Below are positions 18,116 through 27,067 of a DNA stretch of 64,000 bases, piece after piece. Below the pieces are notes generated by a model, which had not been told where the DNA came from, made no database searches, and was given only the letters and a program-made list of their open reading frames with translations. The number at the start of each line of letters is the position of its first letter. Within the stretch, counting starts at the first letter, position 1. The stretch is from contig JAPLSA010000012.1 of NCBI GenBank assembly GCA_026398815.1, forward strand, positions 54,871 to 118,870, in the 5' to 3' direction. The stretch is from Gammaproteobacteria bacterium (GTDB lineage Bacteria > Pseudomonadota > Gammaproteobacteria > Nevskiales > Nevskiaceae). The position numbers were made by a program, and so were the translations under genes.

Positions 18116-19237
18116 GTGACCGCCTCAGAGACGCCCGCCGAAGCCCTGCCCGATCCCGCAGCCGGTCCCGAGGCCCCGCAGCCCACCGGCCCGGTCAACC
18201 GCCGCCTGCTGCTCGCCGAACGGCCGGTCGGCAAGCCCGGCCTGCAGCACTTCCGCATCGAACGGTTGCCGATTCCCGAGCCCGGTCCCGGCCAGCTGCT
18301 GCTGAAGACCGAATACCTGTCGCTCGATCCGTACATGCGCGGCCGCATGAACGCCAATGCCGGCTACACCGAGCCGGTGGCGATCGGCGGCCTGATGGTC
18401 GGCCAGACGATCTCAAAGGTCACCGTGTCGCAGCACCCGGATTTCGCCGTCGGCGATCGCGTGGTCGCCGACGCCGGCTGGCAGGACTGGCTGCTGTCCG
18501 ATGGCCGCGGCCTGCGCAAGCTCGATCCCGCGATGCCGCAGCCGACGCTGGCGCTGTCGGCGCTTGGCATGCCCGGGCTGACCGCCTATGTCGGCCTGCT
18601 CGACATCGGCCAGCCGAAACCCGGCGACACCGTGGTGGTCGCCGCCGCCACCGGGCCGGTCGGCTCGGCAGTCGGCCAGATCGCCAGGCTCAAGGGCTGC
18701 CGCGTGGTCGGCATCGCCGGCGGCGAAGACAAATGCCGGATGGCGGTCGAGCAGTTCGGCTTCGATGCCTGCGTCAGCCACCACGATGACGAACTGCCGC
18801 GCCTGCTGGCCGAAGCCTGCCCGGACGGCATCGACATCTACTTCGAGAACACCGGCGGCGCCGCGTTCGAAGCGGCGCTGCCGCTGTTCAACGATTTCGC
18901 GCGGATGCCGCTGTGCGGCCAGGTGGCCTGGGCCAACGCCACCAGCCTGCCGGCCGGCTACGACCTCACGCCGCGCGTCATGCGCGTGTTCCTGCATCGC
19001 CGCGTACACCTGCAGGGCTTCATCGTCACCGACCACCTCGACAGCCGCTTCGACGCCTTCCTGGCCGACATGAGCGCCTGGGTCGCCGAGGGACGCGTCA
19101 AGGTCGTCGAGGACATCATCGACGGCCTCGAACACGCCCCCGGCGCGCTGTCCGGCCTTTTGTCCGGCTACAACCTCGGCAAGCTGCTGGTCCGCGTCGA
19201 GGACACACCGCCGGACGCCCCGCTGCCGCCTGACTGA
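18116..19237 (+). CDS. NADP-dependent oxidoreductase, MDR superfamily (second copy)
   Basis: The 373-residue protein is a paralogue of the enzyme at 5632-6660, sharing SLDPYMRGRMN, GMPGLTAYVGLLDIGQPKPG, AATGPVGSAVGQIA and GIDIYFENTGG. A 30-residue proline- and alanine-rich N-terminal extension precedes the conserved NRRLLLAERP. The called start is GTG at 18116; no ATG or clear ribosome site lies closer to the conserved region, so the true start is uncertain. It probably reduces an activated double bond with NADPH. It follows the SDR and ends just before the MITE at 19256. Confidence 0.87.
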   Translation: MTASETPAEALPDPAAGPEAPQPTGPVNRRLLLAERPVGKPGLQHFRIERLPIPEPGPGQLLLKTEYLSLDPYMRGRMNANAGYTEPVAIGGLMVGQTISKVTVSQHPDFAVGDRVVADAGWQDWLLSDGRGLRKLDPAMPQPTLALSALGMPGLTAYVGLLDIGQPKPGDTVVVAAATGPVGSAVGQIARLKGCRVVGIAGGEDKCRMAVEQFGFDACVSHHDDELPRLLAEACPDGIDIYFENTGGAAFEAALPLFNDFARMPLCGQVAWANATSLPAGYDLTPRVMRVFLHRRVHLQGFIVTDHLDSRFDAFLADMSAWVAEGRVKVVEDIIDGLEHAPGALSGLLSGYNLGKLLVRVEDTPPDAPLPPD

Positions 19238-19255
19238 GCAGCGCCGCAGACCTAG

Positions 19256-19375
19256 GGAAACTCTGCAGAGGTCGTCACCCCGGCGAAAGCCGGGGTCCAG
19301 GGCCTTGAAAGCACTGGCCCGGGCAATTGGGCGGGGCGTTCGCCGGAATGACGACTGAACCCGCGCAGAGATTCC
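19256..19375. mobile_element. 120-bp IS5-like MITE flanked by CTAG
   Basis: The ends GGAAACTCTGC and GCAGAGATTCC are inverted repeats matching at 10 of 11 positions. Both are flanked by CTAG (19252-19255 and 19376-19379), which fits the YTAR target duplication of IS5-family elements. Inside is a second inverted pair, GTCGTCACCCCGGCGAA and its counterpart TTCGCCGGAATGACGAC, plus the hairpin ACCCCGGC-GAAA-GCCGGGGT. There is no transposase. The nested repeat resembles a widespread proteobacterial intergenic repeat. Confidence 0.75.
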
Positions 19376-19379
19376 CTAG

Positions 19380-19735
19380 CGGCGCAACGCTGCCACCCGC
19401 CCGCCTGCCCCAGCCCGCCAGCGGCCGACGCGCCGCTGGCTTTCCGCCTTTTCCCGAAGCTGCCCGGACGGCCGAAATGCCGCCTCCGGCGGCGGTTTGC
19501 GCGCGGACGATTAGGACCCCCTAACCACACGGCAGCGACCGTGAACATCCGTACGCTCCGCAAACTTTTTTGACGTGGCGTGGCCGGTTTCGGCCGCGGA
19601 TCTCGTCTTGATGGTGAACACGGCGAAATGCGACGGGCCCTGAAAGGCCGGCGGACCGTGGCCCTGGCCATCCGGCAAGGGCGATCAGGGCAAAACGACC
19701 GCCGTCACGAACCCGCATTCACCGGAAGTCCCGAC
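19380..19735 (+). other. Upstream region of the large repeat protein
   Basis: The 356-bp gap between the MITE and the large gene contains the imperfect palindrome TTAGGACCCCCTAA at 19511-19524 and a T6 run at 19566. It also carries the leader repeat at 19551-19610 that recurs at 26150. I see no supported gene here; arginine- and proline-rich open frames are composition artefacts. Confidence 0.5.
19551..19610 (+). repeat. 60-bp leader repeat, copy 1 (hairpin)
   Basis: GTAC-CT..., then TGACGTGGCGTGGCCGG, the hairpin GGCCG-GTTT-CGGCC and ATCTCGTCTTG are repeated at 26150-26207. In each case the repeat precedes a gene for a secreted protein with the same C-terminal domain, 122-126 bp before an ATG in the context CGACATGA. 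It may be a shared promoter with a structured 5' leader. Confidence 0.6.
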
Positions 19736-21097
19736 ATGAATTTCAGTCCATCACCGCCGACCGTTGCAGCTGGAGCCACCGCCATGCAGACCCAAACTCA
19801 AGACAGCCCGTTCAATCGCTTGCGCTGCATCGTCGGTCCCTGCCTGCTCGCGGTCGCCGCTGCCCTGGCACTGGGCGCGCGGGAGGGAGCCGCTTCACGT
19901 CAACGCCGCAATTGCTGTCATCGACGGCCGCCGCCAGCGGCCAGCGCCTCAAGGCGATACGCCATGGCCGCCATGTTTTCCATTCCGGGATTCAAGCGCT
20001 CGTGCCGGGTGCTGGGTCTGTTCCTGCTCATCGCCGCGCTGCTGCCGGCCACCGCCAGCGCGCAGATCCTGACGCTGGCGCATGAATCCCAGGGGGCCAT
20101 CAATGGCAATCAGGCCAATGCCGTGGGCTACGCCGGCCGCAGCGCCGACGGCAGCAAAGTCTTCTTCACCACCATTGAGCAACTCGCCAGCACCGACACC
20201 GACACGTCGCAAGACCTTTACATGCGCGAGAACGGCGTCACGACCCACATCAGCCAAGGCGCCATCAACGGCAACGGGGTCTTTTCCGCGAGCTACGTCG
20301 GCATCAGCGCCGACGGCAGCAAGGTCTTCTTCACCACTAATGAACAACTCGCCAGCACCGACACCGACACGCAAATCGACATCTACCAGCGCGAGAACGG
20401 CGTCACCACCCACATCAGCCAGGGCGCCATCAATGGCAGTAGCATGTCCGCCGCGAACTACGCCGGCAGCAGCGCCGACGGCAGCCGGGTGTTTTTCAAC
20501 ACCGTCGAAGCGCTGGCCAGCACCGACACCGACGGATCGTTCGACACGTACATGCGCCAGAACGGCGTCACCACCCACATCAGCCAGGGTGCCATCAATG
20601 GCAATGGCGCCTTTAATGTGAGCTACCGCAACGCCAGCGTCGACGGCAGCCGGGTGTTCTTCACCACGAACGAAGCGCTGACCAGCACCGACACGGATGC
20701 GGCGACCGACCTCTACATGCGCGAGAACGGCGTCACCACCCACATCAGCCAGGGCGCCATCAACGGCAATGGACCCACCCAGGTCAACTATGTCGGCGTC
20801 AGCAGCGACGGCAGCCGGGTGTTCTTCACTACCGTCGAGCCGCTCGCCAGCACCGATACCGACACAGCGTCGGACATCTACATGCGCCATAACGGCGTCA
20901 CCACCCAGATCAGCCTGGGTGAGGCCGGCAACGGGCTTTTTTTCCCCGAGCTACTCCGGTATCAATGCCGATGGCAGCCGGGTGTTCTTCACCACCGCGG
21001 ACGCTTTCGCCAGCACCGACACGGACTCGCAAACCGACCTCTACATGCGCGAGAACGGCGTCACCACCCAGATCAGCCAGGGCGCCATCAACGGTAA
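19736..21097 (+). pseudogene. Large secreted repeat protein, 5' part up to the frame break
   Basis: This frame gives the N-terminus of a protein that continues in another frame after 20943. It has two possible starts: ATG 19736 (MNFSPSPPT), whose surroundings match ATG 26329, and ATG 19964/19973, which gives a clean signal peptide, VLGLFLLIAALLPATASAQ. Mature sequence consists of 55-residue repeats with the core SADGSKVFFTTIEQLASTDT and MRENGVTTHISQGAINGNG, resembling TolB-like beta-propeller blades. In the sixth repeat seven T (20937-20943) shift the frame; reading on gives an unrelated proline/arginine-rich tail to 21097. Removing one T restores the repeat. This could be a sequencing error, a mutation, or a phase-variable switch. 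Confidence 0.65.
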
Positions 21098-21575
21098 CGG
21101 GTCGAATTCTGTGACCTACGCCGGCGCCAGCCCCGACGGCAGCCGGGTGTTCTTCACCACCGCCGAGCCGCTTGCCAGCACCGATACCGACACAGAGTCG
21201 GACATCTACATGCGCCATAACGGCGTCACCACGCACATCAGCCAGGGCGCCATCAATGGCAACGGGGCGGCTGGCGCGACCTACCTCAGCGCCAGCGCCG
21301 ACGGCAGCCGGGCGTTCTTCAGCACCCCCGAGCCGCTCGCCAGCACCGACACCGACGCGCTGGTCGACATCTACCTGCGCGAGAACGGCGTCACCACGCT
21401 GATCACGCCGAACACCACCTCAACCCTGACCTACGGCGGCTTGAATGCCGACGGCAGCAAGGTGTTCTTCTCCACCAGCGACGCGCTCGCCAGCACCGAC
21501 ACCGACGCCGTGACCGACGTCTACTCCGTCACCCTGTCGCCCGGGCCGGTGCTGAGCGCCGTGAGCGCCAGCAGC
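20090..21575 (+). repeat. Tandem 165-bp coding repeats (about nine units)
   Basis: Units of 165 bp (55 codons) recur in register from about 20090 to 21575. Each carries the core ADGSKVFFTT or ADGSRVFFTT, ASTDTDT, the MRENGVTTHI line and GAINGNG. The sixth unit is divergent and contains the T7 frame break; the ninth lacks the GAINGNG part. The repeats encode probable beta-propeller blades, so this is not a CRISPR or satellite array. Confidence 0.85.
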
Positions 21576-24500
21576 ACGCTGGTGGGGGGCGTGGTGAGCA
21601 ATGTGCTGAAGGGCACCTCCGACACCAGCGGCACCGGCTACTACATCGCCGTGGCGCCGGGCAGCGCAGCACCCACCGCCGTGCAGGTGGAAGCCGCGGC
21701 CAGCTATTCCGGCGTCAGCATCGTCGCCAGCGGCAATGGCGCGATGACGGCGGCCGTGCAGGCCCGCTTCACGCTCGGCGGGCTGGCCGGAGCCACCAGC
21801 TACGACCTCTACCTGATCGTCAGCAGCAACGGCAGCACCTCGGCGGTGAGCAAGACCAGCCTGACCACGCTCAGCGCCAGCACCGACGGCAGCTGCGGCA
21901 CGGCCAGCGCCAGGCCCACGGCCAGCGTGCCCGGCGATGCCGCGCTCTGCGCCACCGGCACCGCCAGCGCGGTGACCAGCAACGGCAGCTTCAGCTGGAA
22001 CTGCACCGGCAGCGGCGGCGGCACGGACGCCGTCTGCACCGCGCCCTACCAGACCCAGACCTTGAGCCTCAGCGCCAACCCCACCAGCATCAAGCTCGGC
22101 GGCAGCAGCACGCTGACCGCCAGCAGCAGCTCCGGTGCCAGCCCGATGCTGAGCACCACCACGCCCACCATCTGCACGCTCAGCGGCAGCGCTGCCGCCG
22201 GCGATGCCAGCGGCATCTGCACGGTGAACGCCAACGTGGCCGCCAGCGCCAGCGGCTGCACCAGCGGCTGCTACCAGGCGGCGCCTGAAAAGAGCGTGGA
22301 CATCACCGTCAGCAAGCTCGACCAGACCATCAGCTTCGACGCCGCGCCGGTCATCGTGGTCGGCGGCAGCGGCACGGTCAGCGCCAGCGCACCGGGCGGC
22401 ACGGTGATCTTCAACACCGCCGGCCAGGCCAATTGCAGCAGCGGCGGCAGCAACGGCAGCATCATCACCGGTCTCAAGGCAGGCCCCTGCACGGTCAGCG
22501 CCAGCCAGGCCGGCGACGCCATCTACAGCAGCGCCAGCGGCAGCCAGAGCATCAGCATCGGCCAAGGCAGCCAGAGCATCAGCTTCGGTGCCGCGCCCAG
22601 CGGCCTGAAGGTGGGTGACAGCACCAGCCTCAGCGCCACGGCCAGCAGCGGGCTGACGGTGAGCTTCAGCAGCAACACCACCGGCATCTGCACGGTCAGC
22701 GGCAGCACGGTGACTGGCGTCAGCGCCGGCACCTGCACGGTGAGCGCGACGCAGGTCGGCAACCCCGACTACAGCGCCGCGCCGGCAGAGACACAGAGCT
22801 TCAGCATCGCCCCGGCCGCGTCGCTGAGCCTGGTCGTCAACAGCACCGTCGATACCAGCGACGGTGTTTGCGACGCCACCCACTGCACGCTGCGCGAGGC
22901 CATCAACGCCGCCAACGCCAATGCCGGCGACGACAGCATCACGTTTGCGCCGGCCCTCAGCGGCCAGACCACCGTCCTCGCCAGCACCCTCAACATCGTC
23001 GCCGGCAAGGGCAGCCTCAACGTCACCGGCCCCGTCGCCGGCTCGGCGGCGGGCTACACCGTGGATGGCAACAACGCCGTGCAGCTGTTCACCATTGCCG
23101 GCGGCAGCAGCGCCAGCAGCCCGAATGTCGTCACCTTCAAGGGCCTCACCCTGACGCGGGCACTGGGCGCCGGCAAGAACGGCGGGGCGATCAACACCGG
23201 CAACTTCGTCACGCTGAGCATCGAGGACGCCACGCTCAGCAACAACGTCGTCAACGGAAGCAAGGCCGGCGGCGCCGGCGGCGCCGTGTATCTCGGCAGC
23301 GGTAACGGCAGCGGCAGCTTCAGCCTCCGCAACAGCACTGTGCAGAGCAACACGGCCTCCAAAGATGGAGGTGCGATTTACATCGCCGGAGGCACTCTCA
23401 GCGTCCAGCTGTCGCGCTTCCTCAACAACACGGCGAGCAGTGGCGGCGGCGCGATCGGCCTCGAAAACACTGCTCGAGCCTTCACGGTGGAGGGCTCCAG
23501 CTTCAGCGGTAACTCGGCCCCGTTTGGCGGAGCGATCTACAGTCCCGGCGCACGAGGGGGCTCCATTCGCAATAGCAGCTTCGGCGGCAATAGCGCCCGC
23601 AGCGCGGCCGTAGGCGGCGGTGGAGCGATTCGAATCGGTGGCCAGTTGGGGCTGGACAGCGTCAGTTTCAGCGGCAACTCCACCCCGACGGGGGGGGCGC
23701 AGCTGGCTAATGAAGGCCACGTCGTCCTCACCAACACCCTGTTCGCCAACCCGCAGGGCGGTGGCAGCAATTGCAGCGACGTCACCATCGACACCACCAG
23801 CCGCAACAATATTTCCAGCGACACCAGCTGCAACTTCCCCAGCGACCCCAGCAACCTGAGCAGCACCGATCCTCGGCTCGTCCCCCTGGCCCTCAACGCC
23901 CCCGGCAGCACCGAAACCTTCGCGCTCTGCACCGGCGTCGGCACGCCGGATGCCAGCTGCACCGGCAAGAGCCCGGCGATCGATGCCGGCAGCACGACGC
24001 TGACCACCGACCAGCGCGGCGTGGCCCGCCCGGTCGGCACGGCGGCGGACATCGGCGCGTATGAAGCGCCGGCAGCAGTGATCGGCGGCTGCGGCGAAGC
24101 CAGCAACGTGGCCAGCGTCAGTGCGCCGGCCGCAGCGCTGTGCGCCACCGGTACCGCCAGCAGCGTCACCAGCACCGGCGGCCAGTGGAGCTGGAGCTGT
24201 TCCGGTGCCAACGGCGGCGCCCCGGCGAGCTGTGCGGCGCCGTATGCCGCGCAGACCCTGACGCTGACGGCGGTGCCGACCAGCATCCTGATCAACAACA
24301 CCAGCGCGGTGACGGCGAGCAGCACCTCCGGCTTCAAGCCGGTGCTGAGCAGCAGTACCCCCGCGGTCTGCACGCTGGGCACGCAGGCCGACACCGCCAC
24401 CGGCGTGGGCGCCACCGCCACCGGCAAGGCGCAGGGCAGCTGCACGGTGAAGGCCAATGCCGCGCAGAGTGCCGATGGCTGCACCAGCTGCTACCAGGCG

Positions 24501-25955
24501 GCGAGCGAAGCCACGGTCGACATCAGCGTCAACAAGCGTGACCAGACCATCCGCTTCGGCACGGCGCCGAATCTGGTGATCAACGGCACCGGCACCCTGA
24601 CCGCGACCAGCGATTCGGAGCTGACGGTGAGCTTGAGCGATGCCATGTCGGCGGTCTGCTCGATCGACAGCAATGGCCTGATCACCGTGCTCAAGGCCGG
24701 CACCTGCACGATCCAGGCGACGCAGGCCGGCAACGATGTCTACAACGCCGCCGAACCGGCGACGCTGAGCATCACCATCGACAAGCTGACCCAGCAGATC
24801 AGCGGCTTCTCGGCTGATCCGTCGTCGATCAAGGTCGGCGGCATGGCGACACTGACCGCGTCCGGCGGTGCTTCGGGCAATGCGGTGACGTTCCGCACCA
24901 CCACCGGTGACATCTGCTCGGTCAGCGGTGCCGTGGTCACCGGGCTGTCGGCCGGCAACTGCGCGCTGATCGCCAGCCAGAACGGCAATGCCGATTACGA
25001 GCCGGCTGACGAGGTGTCGCTGAGCCTGCCGGTGGCCAAGGCGGCGCAGCTGATCAGCGGCTTTGCCGTGACGCCGTCGAGCCTGAAGGTTGGTGAGTCC
25101 GGCACGCTGATGGCGTTTGGCGGCGCGTCCGGCAATGCGCTGACGTTTGCCAGCACCACGCAGAGCGTTTGCACGGTGGCGGGCAGCACGGTGACGGCCA
25201 ACGCCGTCGGCAGCTGCACGGTCACCGCCAGCCAGACCGGTAGTGATCGCTTCAATGCCGCCGAAACCGTGTCGCTGACGTTTGCTGTCGAAGCCGCTCC
25301 GGTGACCGCTGCGCCGGTGCTGTCGCTGGACATGAACGATCTGGACTTCGGCACCGGCTACCTGCTGCGTTTCCGCGACATCGGCGTGGAAACCACCAGC
25401 GAGCCGGAAGTGGTGACGCTGTCCAACACCGGCACCGCGCCGCTTTCGATCAGCAGCATCGTCACCACCGGCGATTTCCGCCACACCACCACCTGCGGCA
25501 GCACGGTGGCGCCGGGGGCGCGCTGCACGATCTCGATCGTGTTCTCGCCGAAGGCCGTCGGCACCCGCACTGGCGAAACCCGGATCGTCAGCAATGCCGT
25601 CACCAGCCCGGACCGGATCAGCCTGTCCGGCACCGGCAAGGGCCTGAAGCCGGCGATGAAGACCAATGTCAGCCGCTTCGACTTCGGCCGGGTCAAGGTC
25701 GGCGCCAGCAGCCGCGAGCAGACGCTGGTGATCACCAGCACCGGCTCCGGCCCGCTGGAGATCCGCAGCATCCGGGTCAGCGGTGATTACTCGGGCAGCC
25801 ACAACTGCCCGCGCTGGCTGGATGCCGGCAAGTCCTGCCAGGTCACCGGCAGCTTCAAGCCGAAAGCCGTCGGCACCCGCCCCGGCAGCGTGTCGATCCT
25901 GACCAGCGTCAGCAACACCGCTACCGAGGTGTCCCTGACCGGCACCGGCTTCTGA
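20943..25955 (+). pseudogene. Large secreted repeat protein, 3' part (CSLREA, beta-helix, Ig-like, ASH domains)
   Basis: This continues the frame broken at 20937-20943 for 1,670 residues; joined, the protein would have about 2,000. After the last propeller-like repeats (to about 21535) come fibronectin-like and Ig-like cysteine-containing segments. A CSLREA-type motif (CDATHCTLREAINAANAN, near 22870) follows, then a parallel beta-helix rich in GGAI/GGAIYI repeats (about 23200-23700). Next come AIDAGS/DIGAYEAP, more Ig-like repeats (TCTVTASQTG type) and two C-terminal ASH-like 'choice-of-anchor D' domains, the last ending EVSLTGTGF. It is a probable cell-surface or secreted adhesin-like protein. 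No sorting anchor is evident. If the T7 run is an assembly error, this and the upstream part are one intact gene. Confidence 0.7.
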
Positions 25956-25997
25956 GGCCGGCTCCTCCGCTGCAATCCGCGTCGGTCTGATTGACGC

Positions 25998-26034
25998 AAA
26001 AGCCCCCGGCATCTCGCGATGACGGGGGCTTTTT
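25998..26034 (+). terminator. Rho-independent terminator after large repeat protein
   Basis: AAAAGCCCCCG and CGGGGGCTTTTT form an 8-bp GC stem extended by A-T pairs around a 14-base loop, followed by five T. Confidence 0.9.
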
Positions 26035-26149
26035 GCTGGGGGATGCTCGATCGCCGACCGATTGCACCGCCCCGCGCCGCCGCTGCCGACCACCGTCCAG
26101 GCCACGTGGATGGGTCCTGCATGAACAAACAGAAATGTAGTAAACGTTT

Positions 26150-26207
26150 GTACACTTCACGTTTTATTGATGTCGCGTGGCCGGTTTCGGCCGCGAATCT
26201 CGTCTTG
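26150..26207 (+). repeat. 60-bp leader repeat, copy 2 (hairpin)
   Basis: This is the second copy of the repeat at 19551-19610: GTACACTTCAC, TTGATGTCGCGTGGCCGG, TTTCGGCCGCG and ATCTCGTCTTG. It follows an AT-rich stretch (26120-26160) unusual for this window, which suggests a promoter. The downstream ATG at 26329 has the same local context as ATG 19736. Confidence 0.6.
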
Positions 26208-26328
26208 TTATCGAGCGCCCATTTTCGCCGGCCTTCATCGGCCGCCAAACCGGGCGCAACGCCACGCAACACGGCGTTCAGGACATCCGAGACACGAGCA
26301 TCGACTGGCTATGACTAGAGCAACCGAC

Positions 26329-27009
26329 ATGACTTTCGCGCCCCTTCCGCGCACCGAGCGGCTTCCACCGGAAGCACCACGTCGACCCTCGTCACGCCTG
26401 CTGCTGCGCACGGCGATCGCCGTGCTGGCCTGGCCGCTGGCCAGTGCCACGCAGGCCGGCACGATCACTCACTGCCCCTGCGCCATCGACGACGGCATCG
26501 GCTTCACTGCACCCGATCCCGATGACGGCGCCCGCCCGACGACGCTCGGTCGCCTGGGCACCGGCGAACCGGTGACGCTGCACCTGTCGGAATCGCTGAC
26601 CGGCCTGCCACCTCGCGACAACGCCACCGCTGACGCCAGCACCGACAGCGGCCGTCAGATCGCGCTGGCGACGACGGCCGCAACGATGTCCGACAGCAGC
26701 GTGCAGCCGGCCATCAGGACCAACCTCGCCCGCTTCGACTTCGGCCGGGTCAAGGTCGGGGTCAGCAGCGGAGACCAGACGATCGTGATCACCAGCAGCG
26801 CCGGCCTGCTGAAGATCCACACCATCACCGTCAACGGCGACTACGCCGGCCATCACAACTGCCCGCGCTGGCTGGTGGCCGGCAGCAGCTGCCAGATCAC
26901 CGGCCGCTTCAAGCCGAAGGCTGCCGGCGAACGGCCCGGCAGCGTCCTGATCCACACCAACCTCAGCAAGACGCCCACCGAGGTTTCGCTGACTGGCACC
27001 GGCTTCTGA
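26329..27009 (+). CDS. Small secreted protein with C-terminal ASH-like domain
   Basis: This 226-residue protein begins MTFAPLPRTERLPPEAPRR and has a signal-like hydrophobic stretch, LLLRTAIAVLAWPLASATQA. A low-complexity linker follows. Residues about 125-226 form one domain nearly identical in order to the last domain of the large protein upstream: RFDFGRVKVG, NGDYAGHHNCPRWL and SLTGTGF. The shared leader repeat and N-terminal start context suggest that it arose from the large gene by duplication with loss of the middle. An ATG six codons upstream (26311) is an alternative start; neither has a good ribosome site. The function is unknown; a surface role is likely. Confidence 0.7.
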   Translation: MTFAPLPRTERLPPEAPRRPSSRLLLRTAIAVLAWPLASATQAGTITHCPCAIDDGIGFTAPDPDDGARPTTLGRLGTGEPVTLHLSESLTGLPPRDNATADASTDSGRQIALATTAATMSDSSVQPAIRTNLARFDFGRVKVGVSSGDQTIVITSSAGLLKIHTITVNGDYAGHHNCPRWLVAGSSCQITGRFKPKAAGERPGSVLIHTNLSKTPTEVSLTGTGF

Positions 27010-27021
27010 GCCGGCAGTCCC

Positions 27022-27042
27022 GCCGGGCTTCTGGCGCCCGGC
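27022..27042. terminator. GC hairpin between convergent genes
   Basis: GCCGGGC, a 7-base loop and GCCCGGC lie between the convergent ASH-domain and RND efflux genes. There is no T run, so any terminator role is weak. Confidence 0.3.
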
Positions 27043-27067
27043 ATCCGGCGAGCCGGGCGCGCGGGAC

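Noticed and set aside
19551..19610. Sigma-54 promoter or known riboswitch in the leader repeat
   Set aside because: The GG-N10-GC spacing of a -24/-12 promoter is not met, and I cannot match the hairpin to a known riboswitch core.
20090..21575. Regular 165-bp repeats as a CRISPR or satellite array
   Set aside because: The repeats are coding, keep the reading frame and match beta-propeller-like units. There are no short repeats with unique spacers.
21420..26105. Very long open frames antisense to the large repeat protein and to most other genes
   Set aside because: They are rich in arginine, alanine, histidine or proline, have no ribosome sites and mirror real genes on the other strand. High GC content makes such open frames expected.
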